NCBI GenBank assembly: GCA_965242735.1
Contig: OZ251497.1
Coordinates: 1,302,001 to 1,366,000 of the forward strand
Direction: 5' to 3'
Source: G958295645 sp965242735
GTDB lineage: Bacteria; Gemmatimonadota; Gemmatimonadetes; Longimicrobiales; Gaopeijiaceae
Length of the DNA: 64,000 bases
Shown here: one piece after another, positions 27,423-36,890 of the stretch
Layout: every line of letters starts with the position of its first letter
Position numbering within the stretch: the stretch's first letter is position 1
Translations under genes and position numbers: made by a program
Notes under the pieces: model-generated
Told to the model about the DNA's origin: nothing
The model's database searches: none
What the model saw: the letters and a program-made list of their open reading frames with translations, nothing else

Positions 27423-28712
27423 ATGGAATCCCTGCTGACCTTCTTCGAGAGCTGGCCGCGAGTCCTGGGCGGGCTCGGGGGCCTGATCGTCGTCGCGTTC
27501 GTGGCCAAGTGGGCGGCGTCGCGTCTGCTGGCGGGCGTCGTTCGGACCCTGGCCGGCCGGACGCGCACGACCTGGGACGACCGCTTGGTGGACCGCGGCG
27601 TCGTGCTCCGTCTCGCCCGCGCCGTGCCCGCCCTCGTGGTCTACGCCGGCTTGGGACCCGCATTGGGGGTGACCAGCGCGCAAGTGGAGGCCCTGGCCGC
27701 CGACGGGAGCGCGGCGCTGCTCTTCTGGACTTGGACCGTCGTGCGCACGGCTGCCGCCGCCTACGCCGTGGTCGTCGTCGCCCGGACGTTCAGCGCGGCG
27801 CTGGAAGCCGCCAACGACATCTACAACGACACCTACGCGGACGCCAAGTCCGCCCCCATCAAGGGATATCTCCAGGTCGCGAGCCTGCTGGGCTACCTGG
27901 CCGCGGCGGTCGTGATCGCTTCCATGGTGGCGGGCGTCTCCCCGCTGGTGCTGCTTTCCGGACTCGGCGCGCTGGCCGCCGTGCTCATGCTGGTCTTCAA
28001 GGACACCATCCTGTCCCTCGTGGCCAGCGTCCAGATCATGTCCAACGACATGGTCCGAATCGGCGACTGGGTGGAGATGCCGCAGGCCGGCGCGGACGGC
28101 GACGTCATCGACGTGGCCCTGCACACGGTCAAGATCCAGAACTGGGACAAGACGATCTCCACGATCCCCACCTACAAGTTCATCAGCGAGTCCTTCCGCA
28201 ACTGGCGCGGCATGTCGGACGCCGGCGGCCGCCGCATCAAGCGAGCGCTCCGAATCGACCAGAACTCCGTCCGCTTCCTCACCGACAACGAGATCGAGGC
28301 CCTGTCGCAACGCGATCTCCTGCGCGCCTACATGAAGGAAAAGCGCGACGACATCGCCCGCCACAACGCCGCGCGCACCGACGACGCCGAGCCCGATTCC
28401 GCCCCCGAAGTCCGCCGCCTCACCAACCTGGGCACCTTCCGCGCCTACGTCCACAGATACCTGTCGGCCCACCCCAAGACGCACCAGGACATGACCCTGA
28501 TCGTGCGCCAGCTCGCCCCCGGCCCCCAGGGCGTCCCGATCGAGGTCTACTGCTTCTCGTCGGACACCGCCTGGGCCTCCTACGAGGCCTTCCAAGCCGA
28601 CATCTTCGACCATCTGATTGCCGTGTTGCCGGAATTCGGCCTGAAGGTGTTCCAGGAACCGGCCGGGGCGGATTTTGCGGGGGCGATGACGGACGAGGCG
28701 ACGCCAAAATAG
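27423..28712 (+). CDS. MscS-family mechanosensitive channel (YbdG-like)
   Basis: The 429-residue protein has several N-terminal transmembrane helices and then the MscS core: a pore-lining helix with LLSGLGALAAVLMLVFKDTILSLVASVQ, and a beta-domain with MVRIGDWVEMP, GDVIDVALHTVKIQNWDKTISTIPTYK. Length and the extra C-terminal cytoplasmic domain, with YVHRYLSAHP and LAPGPQGVPIEVYCFSSDTAWASYE, fit the YbdG/MscM subgroup rather than the small MscS. These channels open under membrane tension to release solutes. It starts 55 bases after CopD and may share its transcript, but the function is independent. Confidence 0.9.
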   Translation: MESLLTFFESWPRVLGGLGGLIVVAFVAKWAASRLLAGVVRTLAGRTRTTWDDRLVDRGVVLRLARAVPALVVYAGLGPALGVTSAQVEALAADGSAALLFWTWTVVRTAAAAYAVVVVARTFSAALEAANDIYNDTYADAKSAPIKGYLQVASLLGYLAAAVVIASMVAGVSPLVLLSGLGALAAVLMLVFKDTILSLVASVQIMSNDMVRIGDWVEMPQAGADGDVIDVALHTVKIQNWDKTISTIPTYKFISESFRNWRGMSDAGGRRIKRALRIDQNSVRFLTDNEIEALSQRDLLRAYMKEKRDDIARHNAARTDDAEPDSAPEVRRLTNLGTFRAYVHRYLSAHPKTHQDMTLIVRQLAPGPQGVPIEVYCFSSDTAWASYEAFQADIFDHLIAVLPEFGLKVFQEPAGADFAGAMTDEATPK

Positions 28713-28895
28713 ATGGGCGCGGAGAGCGCAGAGGAGAAGAGGGGCGGGTGGTCCGCGACAACCTGGGCTCGGGCCCGCTTCGCGCCGCCGGTCGCAGAGA
28801 ACGCCGACTTGATGCCGTCCCGCTCGCCGTAGCATATTGCCTGCTCGCACCGCCGCCCGAGCGCGGCCCAGAAATCCCGCCATGCCGAGGCCGAC

Positions 28896-30374
28896 GTGAG
28901 CCAAGCCGCCGCCCAGAGACACCCGCGAGGGCTGTACACCCTCTTCTTCACCGAAATGTGGGAGCGCTTCTCCTACTACGGGATGCGGGCAATCCTGATC
29001 CTGTACATGACCACGGCCACGACCGGCGCGAACCCCGGAATGGAGTTGGACGTCGCGACCGCCGGCGCCATCTACGGACTCTACACCGGCATGGTGTACC
29101 TGCTCGGCTTGCCCGGCGGCTGGATTGCCGACCGTCTGTGGGGCCAGCGCAAGGCCGTGTTCGTGGGCGGGTGCATCATCGCTGCGGGCCACTTCAGCAT
29201 GGCCGTGCCCTCGACGATCATGTTCTTCGCGGGCTTGGCCCTCATCGCCGTCGGCACCGGACTGCTCAAGCCGAACGTGAGCTCGGTGGTCGCCGACCTC
29301 TATCCCGAGAAGGACGCCCGGCGCGACGCCGGCTTCTCGATCTTCTACATGGGCATCAACCTGGGCGCCTTCCTGGGCCCGCTGGTGTGCAATTGGCTGG
29401 GCGAAGACTACAACTGGCACCTCGGCTTCTCCGCCGCCGGCGTCGGCATGGTCATCGGCGTCGTTCAGTTCCGGCGTTCGTACGGCAAGCTCGGCGACGC
29501 CGGCCGGTTGCGCAGCGAGTTGTCTGCGGACGCCCTGCGACGCTTGGCCCGCCGCTTCTTCGGCGGCTGCGCGCTGTTTGCCGCGGCGCTGGCGGTAGCG
29601 GGCGTATGGGCTTCCGGTTCGGTCACGGCGCCGCAGGTGGCGGAAAACCTCTCCTACGTCATCTTGGCCGTCGTGCTCCTCTACTTCCTCAACGTCGTCT
29701 TCTTCGGAGGGCACACCCGGCAGGAAGTGAAGCAGGTCGTGGTCGTCTTCTGGCTGTGCCTGCTCGCGACCGTCTTCTGGTCCGGCTTCGAACAGGCCGG
29801 CTCGTCGCTCAATCTGTTCGCCCGCGACTACACCGACCGCACCATCGGTTCGTGGACCTACCCGGCAGGCTGGCTCCAGTCCGTCAACTCGCTTTTCATC
29901 ATCATCCTGGCGCCCGTCTTCGGCTCGCTCTGGGTCTGGCTCGCCAACCGCAAGAGCAACCCCTCGATTCCGCTGAAGTTCGCGCTGGGCCTGCTGCTCC
30001 TTGCCGCCGGCTTCTTCGTGATCTCATGGGGCGCCGCCAACGCCACGCCCGACGCGCCCGCCTCGGTTTCGTGGCTGATCGTGATGTACTTCCTCTTCAC
30101 GGTCGGCGAGCTGGTCTTGTCGCCCGTCGGCCTGTCGGCCGTCACGAAGCTGGCGCCGGCCAACCGCCTGAGCCAGATGATGGGCCTCTGGTTCGTCGCC
30201 ACATCGCTGGGCAACCTGATCGCCGGCCAAGTGGCAGGACGGCTGGAGGGCTTGGCGCCGTCGCCCTTGTTCGCCAGCGTCGCGTGGATCATCGGGGGCA
30301 CGGGACTGGTTGCGCTCCTGGCCAGCCCGCTGGTGAAGAAGTGGAGCCCGGAGGAGGAGACGGCAAGCGCATGA
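28896..30374 (+). CDS. Proton-dependent oligopeptide (POT) family transporter
   Basis: A 492-residue major-facilitator protein of the POT/PTR2 type. The defining FTEMWERFSYYGMRAILILYM (ExxERFxYY) motif is in the first helix. GLPGGWIADRLWGQR marks the loop between helices 2 and 3, and ALIAVGTGLLKPNVSSVVADLY and FYMGINLGAFLGPL are the family signature blocks. Members import di- and tripeptides with protons across the inner membrane. The start is a GTG at 28896. The stop overlaps the ATG of a downstream M24 peptidase by 4 bp. Together they look like a peptide uptake and breakdown pair. Confidence 0.93.
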   Translation: MSQAAAQRHPRGLYTLFFTEMWERFSYYGMRAILILYMTTATTGANPGMELDVATAGAIYGLYTGMVYLLGLPGGWIADRLWGQRKAVFVGGCIIAAGHFSMAVPSTIMFFAGLALIAVGTGLLKPNVSSVVADLYPEKDARRDAGFSIFYMGINLGAFLGPLVCNWLGEDYNWHLGFSAAGVGMVIGVVQFRRSYGKLGDAGRLRSELSADALRRLARRFFGGCALFAAALAVAGVWASGSVTAPQVAENLSYVILAVVLLYFLNVVFFGGHTRQEVKQVVVVFWLCLLATVFWSGFEQAGSSLNLFARDYTDRTIGSWTYPAGWLQSVNSLFIIILAPVFGSLWVWLANRKSNPSIPLKFALGLLLLAAGFFVISWGAANATPDAPASVSWLIVMYFLFTVGELVLSPVGLSAVTKLAPANRLSQMMGLWFVATSLGNLIAGQVAGRLEGLAPSPLFASVAWIIGGTGLVALLASPLVKKWSPEEETASA

Positions 30375-31594
30375 GCACGCACGGCGGGGGCGGCCCGGCC
30401 GGGCCCGCGTTGCTGGCGTCGGACGAGGGCGTGGCGCGGGTGCAGGCGGCGCTCCGCGAGGCCGGTTTCGACGGGTGGCTGCTGTACGACTTCGGGGACC
30501 GCAATCCCATTGCCCGCGGCCTGCTGGGCCTGGAATGGACGACGCGGCGCGGCTTCGCGTTCGTGCCCGCCGCCGGACGGCCCCGTCTGTTGATTCACGC
30601 GATCGAGGCGTCGTCGTGGCGGCGGTTGGACTGGCCCCGGGCGACGTATTCGAGCCACCGTTCCCTCGAACGCGGCTTGGCGGATCTTCTCGGCGGGTCC
30701 CGGCGCGTCGCCGCGGAGACGTCGGAGCGCGGCGGCGTGCCCGGCATGGACCTGATTCCGGCGGGGATGCTGGCCCTGATCGCGGAGACCGGCGTCGAGC
30801 TGCGCAGTTCCGGCGACTTGGTGTCGCAGTTCCACTCCGTCTGGACCCCCGCCCAGCGCGACGAGCACGCTCGCGCCTCGAGGATCGTCAAGGGCTTGGC
30901 CCGCGACGCCTTCGACCGGGCGGCGGCCCGCGTCCGCGTCGGCGAAACCATAACCGAGGGCGCGCTGGCGGCTTGGATTCGCTCCGAGCTGGCGAGCCGC
31001 GGCGCGCCGGAGCAGGCGGGCTGCATCGTCGCCGTCGGCCCCAAGGCGTCCGACCCGCACTACGACCCCGGGGACGCCGGCGAGGAAGTGAGCAAAGGCG
31101 ACATCCTGCTGGTGGACCTCTGGGGCGCGCTCCACGACGGCTCGCCGCCCGCCGACCAGACCTGGATGGGCTTCCTGGGCGCCGAGCTTCCGGCGCGCGC
31201 CGCTTCCATGTGGAATGCGATCCGGGAAGCCCGCGACGCCGTGGTGGAGACGTTGCGCGGCCGCTTCGACCGGGGCGAACCGACCCGGGGCTTCGAGGCG
31301 GACGACGTGGCGCGCGGCGTGGTGTCCAGGGCGGGCTACGGCGACTACTTCATCCATCGCACGGGCCACTCCATCGACCGCGAACTCCACGGCCGCGGCC
31401 CGAATCTGGACAACCTAGAGACCCGCGACGACCGCGTGCTGGCGAAGGGAGTCGGCTTCTCCGTGGAGCCGGGCATCTACGTTCCGGGCGAAATCGGCCT
31501 CCGCACCGAAATCAACGTGTTCATGGGACCGGCCGGGCCCGAAGTGACGGTGGACGAACCGCAGGAGGACGTCTTCCTTCTCCTGTCGGACTGA
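30371..31594 (+). CDS. M24 Xaa-Pro peptidase family protein
   Basis: The 407-residue protein shows both domains of Xaa-Pro peptidases. The N-terminal creatinase-like part includes ALREAGFDGWLLYDFGDRNP. The C-terminal pita-bread domain has metal ligands at DILLVDLWG, ADQTWMGF, HRTGHSIDRELHG, SVEPGIYVPG and LRTEINVF. It should cleave N-terminal residues next to proline, in the cytoplasm as there is no signal peptide. Its ATG overlaps the stop of the POT peptide transporter by 4 bp (ATGA), a strong sign of joint function: import followed by hydrolysis of proline-containing peptides. Start chosen on that overlap. Confidence 0.92.
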   Translation: MSTHGGGGPAGPALLASDEGVARVQAALREAGFDGWLLYDFGDRNPIARGLLGLEWTTRRGFAFVPAAGRPRLLIHAIEASSWRRLDWPRATYSSHRSLERGLADLLGGSRRVAAETSERGGVPGMDLIPAGMLALIAETGVELRSSGDLVSQFHSVWTPAQRDEHARASRIVKGLARDAFDRAAARVRVGETITEGALAAWIRSELASRGAPEQAGCIVAVGPKASDPHYDPGDAGEEVSKGDILLVDLWGALHDGSPPADQTWMGFLGAELPARAASMWNAIREARDAVVETLRGRFDRGEPTRGFEADDVARGVVSRAGYGDYFIHRTGHSIDRELHGRGPNLDNLETRDDRVLAKGVGFSVEPGIYVPGEIGLRTEINVFMGPAGPEVTVDEPQEDVFLLLSD

Positions 31595-31791
31595 ACGCCG
31601 ACGAATCCTGCGTGGCGACGGGTTCCCGCGCGAAACCTCACGGGGGATCGTTCAGGATGTCCTTCAGCGTCGCGCCGGGCGGAATGTTCGCGTGCGGGAC
31701 GGTCGGCTCGGTCCGGCGGGAAGAGGACGTTGCCGGGCGACCACAGCTCCACGCTGTCCGGGTGCTCGCGGTAATGGTCGGGGTCGGGTGG

Positions 31792-32257
31792 TCAGCCCGA
31801 TTCTTCACCCTGCCACAGCTTGAGCTGCTCGGGCTCGCCGATCTCCTCGCCGAAGGCCAGACGCCGCAGGTTGTTCAGGGCTTCGAAGTCGCTTCCGGCC
31901 GCCGTGAGCCCCTTGGGCAAGTCGAAGCCGGTGACGGACTTGGAGACGGGAAGGACTTCCAGCAACGCCTCCAGCGCCGCCAGAAAACGCGGCTCCTTGT
32001 GCAGTCTGACCTTCTCCAGGTACTCCCGAGCCGCGTCCAGCGAACGAACGCGCCCCAGGTGGGCCGCCCGTTGCAGCACGTCGATCATGCCCTTCGATCC
32101 GTCCGCCGCTCCCAGGCTGCCCTTCGCCGCCCGCTCCTCGCCAGACGTGCAACCGATTCGGTGCCGGAAACGGAGTCATCGGCGTCCGTTCGCGAGTCCC
32201 CTCGATCCCGATCTCCGCGATCGGCAACCACTCCTCGATCAGCCGACGATCACTCAC
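31792..32257 (-). pseudogene. Internally deleted DUF1156/COG1743 DNA methylase relic
   Basis: From a GTG at 32257 (GTGA overlap with the small gene upstream) about 40 codons read like the start of a DUF1156 methylase: RRLIEEWLPIAEIG, RERTPMTPFPAPNRLHVW. At about 32135-32140 the expected continuation (WARRP and the catalytic region) is missing. The sequence shifts frame into what looks like a C-terminal tail of the same family: VSKSVTGFDLPKGLTAAGSDF, LNNLRRLAFGEEI and EPEQLKLW, with the stop at 31792. The middle of the gene, including the SAM and DPPY motifs, is gone. The N- and C-terminal matches are from memory of the family and should be tested, but the frame break is plain. A complete DUF1156 relative sits 2.2 kb upstream at 34469-36682. 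Confidence 0.62.
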
Positions 32258-32436
32258 TTGCCGATGTAGCGGAACTCCACGACGAAGCGCTTGAGGTCGC
32301 CGTCGTAGCCTCCGCGGACTCCATCCGGAATGTCATAGGGAGATATCAGGATGCCAACTTCGATGGCATCGCCCAGCGCCACGTAATTGCCAGGGATCAC
32401 TCTGATCCAGGATCCGGGAGTTTGTTGTCTGTTCAT
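32254..32436 (-). CDS. 60-residue protein of unknown function
   Basis: A short open frame (MNRQQTPGSWIRVIPGNYVA at the start, VEFRYIGK at the end) placed 26 bases after the AAA-PD-(D/E)XK gene and overlapping the start of the DUF1156 relic by 4 bp (GTGA). Tight packing between two genes of the block supports it being real. There is no signal peptide or membrane helix; it reads as mostly beta strands with an acidic loop, DGVRGGYDGDLKRF. I do not recognise it. Its job may once have been tied to the methylase that is now broken. Confidence 0.6.
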   Translation of the reverse strand: MNRQQTPGSWIRVIPGNYVALGDAIEVGILISPYDIPDGVRGGYDGDLKRFVVEFRYIGK

Positions 32437-32462
32437 AGTCCCTCCACGAGCCGTCGTCAAGC

Positions 32463-34046
32463 TCACATCCCCCAGACCGCGATCTCGGCGCCGGCCGGCG
32501 TGGTGCGGCGCTCGTGGAAGATCTTGTCGTCCCAGCTGCGGTCCTCGCGACGGTCGAACACCACCAAGTGTCCGGCCTCCGCTCCGCACCGGTCCATGTA
32601 GGCCGCGGCCTGCTCGACGCCTTCCTCCACCGTTCGCTCGTAGCCCCGCCGGTCGTGGCGAACCTTGCACTCGACGACGTACTTGCGGGTGCTCTCGCCC
32701 TGCGGCCACACGATCAGCAGGTCGGTTCGTCCGCTTCCCAGCGCGTACTCCCGCTCGATGCGCCCGCCGCTGTTGACGACCCGTTGCAGGAACGCCTGCA
32801 ACAGCAGCTGAGGCCCCGCCTCGCGAAAGCCGTACCGCTCCGCCCAGTGCTCCGAGTTGGCCCGGTAGAACTCCTGAAATGCCTCGAGCAGCTTGTCCAG
32901 GCGCAAGGCGCCGGAGCTGTCCACGTACCACGCCGGGTCGTGCGTCAGGTCGCCCTGCGCCAGCCAAGTCAGTTCGCGGGGCACGACCTCGGCATAGATT
33001 GGGTTGGCCATGCGGATCGGCGCATCTCGGGCGATCAGCCCCAGGTCCCGGACGTATTCGACGTCCAGGGCGGTGTAGCGGGACTCGTCGCTGCCGGCCA
33101 GGATCGGCGCGATCACCCGCCACACCCGGTCCTCGCGCAACTTGTCCGCCAGCTGGTCCAGGTGCGTGTCGCGGCGCTGGATCAGCTGCTCGCGGGCCTC
33201 CAGCACGTCGGCTCCGGCCACGGCGCGGCTCCGGTCGCTGGCCAAAGGGCCTCGAAAGCACGTCTGATAGGCCAGCGCGTTCACGAGCCAGGGCTGACCC
33301 TGGGTGTGCGTCCACACGGCGTCCAATCCGCTGTCGGCGAAGGGCTGTCCAGTCTCGTCGGCGTGCTGTCGGAGCAGGGCGCGCACTTCGTCTCGCGAGA
33401 AGTCGCCCAGGCGTAGCGACTCGGCCTTGACGTTGAACGCGCTGCCGCCGGACACCATGGTCTTCTCGGAACTGGAGTAGATGCGATAGTCGCGCACGTC
33501 CCGGACGCCGCACAGCACGACGCTCTGTGGAAATCCGCCGGGGCGGAGGTGGTAGCCCGCCCGCAGCTGCCGCAAGACTGCCAGCAGCGAATCGCCCATC
33601 AGCGTGTCGATCTCGTCGATCAGCAAGACCAGCGGCTTGCCGCTCGCCCGGCTCCAGCGAGTCAGCGCCACGCGCAGTGCGCTGTGCCCGCCCGCCTTGG
33701 CCAGCACGCCGGGCCAGCTCTCGCCGAGATGCCCGTCGTTCAGGGCGTCGAAGGCCGACTCGGCCAGCTCGTTCAGAACCGTGCGCACCGCCGCCTCCAC
33801 GTCTTCGCGAGCCGTCATCGCGCCCTCGACGTTGACGTAGACGCAGGCGTAGCGGCCCTCGGCGTTCAGCAGGTCCTGGAGGCCCAGAAGAGCGGACGTC
33901 TTCCCGGTCTGCCGGGGCGCATGGAGAACGAAGTAGCGCTTCCGGGCGATCAGGCGGCGGATTTCGGCCAGGTCCACGCGGTCGAGCGGCGGAATGCGGT
34001 AGTGGTCCTCGGCGACCACCGGGCCTTCGGTGTTGAACTCGCGCAT
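32463..34046 (-). CDS. AAA ATPase with C-terminal PD-(D/E)XK domain
   Basis: The 527-residue protein has an AAA-like NTPase domain in its first 300 residues: Walker A PRQTGKTSALLGL at about residues 44-56 and Walker B LVLLIDEIDTL at about residues 138-148. The C-terminus carries a PD-(D/E)XK core: GRTDLLIVWPQGES then RKYVVECKV. The layout matches a broad family of AAA-35/PD-(D/E)XK proteins that are common, often in several copies per genome, in bacteria with many mobile or defence genes. Biological role is not known. It leads a minus-strand unit with the 60-residue protein and the DUF1156 relic. No signal peptide, so cytoplasmic. Confidence 0.83.
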   Translation of the reverse strand: MREFNTEGPVVAEDHYRIPPLDRVDLAEIRRLIARKRYFVLHAPRQTGKTSALLGLQDLLNAEGRYACVYVNVEGAMTAREDVEAAVRTVLNELAESAFDALNDGHLGESWPGVLAKAGGHSALRVALTRWSRASGKPLVLLIDEIDTLMGDSLLAVLRQLRAGYHLRPGGFPQSVVLCGVRDVRDYRIYSSSEKTMVSGGSAFNVKAESLRLGDFSRDEVRALLRQHADETGQPFADSGLDAVWTHTQGQPWLVNALAYQTCFRGPLASDRSRAVAGADVLEAREQLIQRRDTHLDQLADKLREDRVWRVIAPILAGSDESRYTALDVEYVRDLGLIARDAPIRMANPIYAEVVPRELTWLAQGDLTHDPAWYVDSSGALRLDKLLEAFQEFYRANSEHWAERYGFREAGPQLLLQAFLQRVVNSGGRIEREYALGSGRTDLLIVWPQGESTRKYVVECKVRHDRRGYERTVEEGVEQAAAYMDRCGAEAGHLVVFDRREDRSWDDKIFHERRTTPAGAEIAVWGM

Positions 34047-34468
34047 CGCTACGGCGCGGGGACGGTCATGGGGGCAGCTCGGGAGGCGAGGGAAGGGCGG
34101 GATGCGACGATCGCGACGTTGCCGGAAGCGGCAAGAATCCTACCGGGGCCGGCCGGGCGTCGCAAGTAACGCCTGTGCCCGACGGCCCGCGTTCTCGTCT
34201 CGGCGAGCAGCGCCTCGAGGTCGATGCCCGGCGGCGACGGACGATGCGATTGAACGTGTCCACCATGCCCGGGCAACGCCATGGACATGTTACGGGGAAT
34301 TATGGGACATTTTATGGGACATTTTGGATGGGTGAAATCCGAAACCAAGCCGGAGAGGGCCAGGACACGTGCCTTTGCGGGGACGTCACGTGACGGAAAT
34401 GTGCCGTGGCGGAGGCGGGCCTGAGTCGTCACGTGTATCGGCGAAGGCGGGTGCGTGCCGGGAGGTGT
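34047..34468. other. Intergenic region with short direct repeats
   Basis: About 420 bases with no gene I can support. It contains a local AT-rich patch at about 34290-34330 in which TATGGGACATTTT occurs twice in tandem, in contrast with the GC-rich surroundings. Short frames here (for example about 34175-34430 on the minus strand) look like chance. The patch could be an operator or a remnant. Confidence 0.5.
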
Positions 34469-36682
34469 TCAAGCTGGGACATGGTGAACACGAGCCCGCG
34501 GGTGGCCAACAGCGCCGAAGTCGCTCTGCACGGGCGCGTCGGGGGTGATGCTGGGGGACTGAAGGAGTTCCATAATCCCGTCGACGCTGGCCAGGGCGTC
34601 CGTCGCGGTGCGCGCGCTTTCGAGCTTGGCGCTTGTCGGCGACTCCGGGCTCCAGGCTGGACGGAGCGTCCACGCCGCCATGCGGACGAGATGGCCAAGA
34701 GCGATGCAGCGGGCGTCGCCCGTGGTCGGCCGGACGCCGCCGGCTCGGAGCTGGGCCAAGTCGCGTGCGACCAGTCGAGCGAAGTCCTCGGGACCGTAGG
34801 CGAGGTCGTGGTCGGGAACGGCGCCGTCCTTTCGACAGACGAAGACGGTGTCGACGATCGACGACCGGGTGCCGTTGATGTGAATGGAACCGCTCATCTC
34901 GCCAGGGCAGGGCAATGTCGCGGTGGCCACGAGTCCGGCGTCGAGAAGCGCTACGGTGATGGGGTGGTATGCGCTTGGCCGGTTATGATGATAGGTGAAC
35001 ACGAAGGGCGCGCCGGGGCGCAACGCCTTTGCCATGCGCACGTAGACCTGGGCCAAGCCATCGGTGAAGTGCTCGATGTCGCGCTGTTCGGTGCGGTTGC
35101 CCGTCAATTCGTCCGGATTCCGTGTCGACTGCGGATCGAAGACGCCGTTGGTTCGAGCTAGGCGGCGAAGCCAGACGTAGCAGAAGTCCATGAGTTCGGC
35201 GTATTGGACGCTGTCGTAGTACGGAGGATCGGTGAGGACCGCGTCGAGAGATTCGGGCGCAAGGGAGGATGCCGCGGCGTTTTCGCAGGCAAGAATGGCA
35301 TTGCGCCCGTTGGGACGGTCAGGATTGGGATCTTGGGCATCGTGATGAGCGCTGACGCCGATGCGTTCTCCGGCCGTGTACACGCGAGTTCGCAAGCCGG
35401 GAGGCACTTCGAAAGGGCGTTCGCAGTAGTCCTTGGCAATCTTGTACTTGTGAAGGATGTTGACCCAGCCGCCGCTGCCGACGGGCTTGGCGCGATCTCG
35501 GATGCCGAGCAGATTGACTTCGCAGCGCACGAGCCCAGTGGGAAAGCCGTGCACGGAGAAGAGATCGAGCGCCTTCAGCGTGCTCTTGTCGTAGCGCACC
35601 AAGAGGTTGTTGTAGCGGAGCAGGTCCGACAGGTTCGTGGCGAGCGCGCGATGGACGGACCTGTCGGATTGTGCGGCCACGAGACGGCAGCTCAGCTCCA
35701 AGCCGAGAAGCTGCCGGTCGTTGAACATCTGCCGGTAGCGATGGTATCCCCAACGATGGAGGCGGGTCGATTCGTCGCCGGGCGGGATGGGATCGTCGGG
35801 CACGTACCGTAGTGGGGCGACAGAGCGCAGCTGGCGCACCGCATCGTGGTACTTGGCAACGTCGGCGGCAGTGGGTTTCTTGAAGAACCGGCCTCGATGG
35901 GTCGGGCGACACCTCCGGCAGTGATGCTCGATGGCGAACATTCGGTGTGGGAGCGGTCCGTCCGCCACTGCCGGGTACCGGTTCGGAGCATCGCAATGGC
36001 TGCAGCGGACCACGCCGCGCCGAGCGGGGCCGGCGGTGCGCAAGGCCGCGTCGCATTGGGGACACGCGCCGGGGGACTTGCGGTCCGACACTTCGGCAAG
36101 ACAGCCGCACGAGGGACACGCCAGGACGTGCTTGGGATGCCGGGCGTTGGTGGCCACCACGTATCCGGGAAAGAGATCGATTTGTCGTCTACATGCAGTG
36201 CAAGGCTGCGTCTTCACCCACAAGAAGCACTTGACGGGAACCGAATCGCCGCAACGGGGGCACTCGGTCTCGTAGAGAATGCCGATCTGGCGCCGGAGTT
36301 CCTCGATCAGCGCTTGGCCGGCCTCTTCGTAGGCCGCAATGTCCAAGTCCTCCAATTCGCGGCCGACGATCCACCATGCCATCGGGTTGACGTCCCATCC
36401 TGCGATGTCCGCGCCCAGACGATTGGCCTCGATGAGCGGCGTTCCGCCTCCCATGAACGGGTCGGCGATCTTCTTGCCGAGCAGCGTGTTGGATCGAAAG
36501 TAGCTCTCCTGCAACCCCGCATCGACGAATTCCGAAAGGAGAAGTGCCCGAAAGAGCGCGCCGGGGCGCCGGGCGAACCACTTGTGCACGGCGATCACGG
36601 GCCGGTAGTTCTGCTGAATCGACTTCTCGCGCAAGGCCAACGCGGACACGAACGGCACGTCGAAGCGGCGCTCGATGCTCAT
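34469..36682 (-). CDS. Zn-ribbon DNA adenine methylase (DUF1156/COG1743-like)
   Basis: The 737-residue protein begins like DUF1156 methylases: ALALREKSIQQNYRPVIAVHKWFARRPGALFRALLLSEF. SAM binding is by ADPFMGGGTPLIEANRLGAD, and the catalytic TDPPYYDSVQYAELMDF stands about 400 residues later. The gap is filled by several CxxC pairs (CPRCGDSV, CTACRRQ, CPSCGC, CPQCDAA, CSHCDAP, CRRCR) that form zinc ribbons. The motif order is that of beta-type (permuted) methyltransferases. It is upstream of the AAA-PD-(D/E)XK gene on the same strand but separated by 422 bases. Such genes often belong to larger defence clusters with ATPase and nuclease partners; here they are absent or broken, so this may be an orphan methylase. 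Confidence 0.86.
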   Translation of the reverse strand: MSIERRFDVPFVSALALREKSIQQNYRPVIAVHKWFARRPGALFRALLLSEFVDAGLQESYFRSNTLLGKKIADPFMGGGTPLIEANRLGADIAGWDVNPMAWWIVGRELEDLDIAAYEEAGQALIEELRRQIGILYETECPRCGDSVPVKCFLWVKTQPCTACRRQIDLFPGYVVATNARHPKHVLACPSCGCLAEVSDRKSPGACPQCDAALRTAGPARRGVVRCSHCDAPNRYPAVADGPLPHRMFAIEHHCRRCRPTHRGRFFKKPTAADVAKYHDAVRQLRSVAPLRYVPDDPIPPGDESTRLHRWGYHRYRQMFNDRQLLGLELSCRLVAAQSDRSVHRALATNLSDLLRYNNLLVRYDKSTLKALDLFSVHGFPTGLVRCEVNLLGIRDRAKPVGSGGWVNILHKYKIAKDYCERPFEVPPGLRTRVYTAGERIGVSAHHDAQDPNPDRPNGRNAILACENAAASSLAPESLDAVLTDPPYYDSVQYAELMDFCYVWLRRLARTNGVFDPQSTRNPDELTGNRTEQRDIEHFTDGLAQVYVRMAKALRPGAPFVFTYHHNRPSAYHPITVALLDAGLVATATLPCPGEMSGSIHINGTRSSIVDTVFVCRKDGAVPDHDLAYGPEDFARLVARDLAQLRAGGVRPTTGDARCIALGHLVRMAAWTLRPAWSPESPTSAKLESARTATDALASVDGIMELLQSPSITPDAPVQSDFGAVGHPRARVHHVPA

Positions 36683-36890
36683 GTCCTCGCTCCGTGAAGT
36701 GCGGCTTCAGGCGGCCGTGGCACGGGGCTCTGCTCCCCCGTGGAATCCCGGGACGCAAACATGATCCGCGCCCGCCCGCGCCCGCAAGCGGGCCGACCTG
36801 CGTCTGGGGACCTTCGGAGCGCGTCGGCTCGCCGGAGACTTCAGGCGCGCTGGCCCGCCGGCCGACCGAGAGAGCGCGACGGCGACGCCG

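Noticed and set aside
34066..34432. Short minus-strand frames between the ATPase and the methylase
   Set aside because: No start signal, no motif, and partly made of the short direct repeat.
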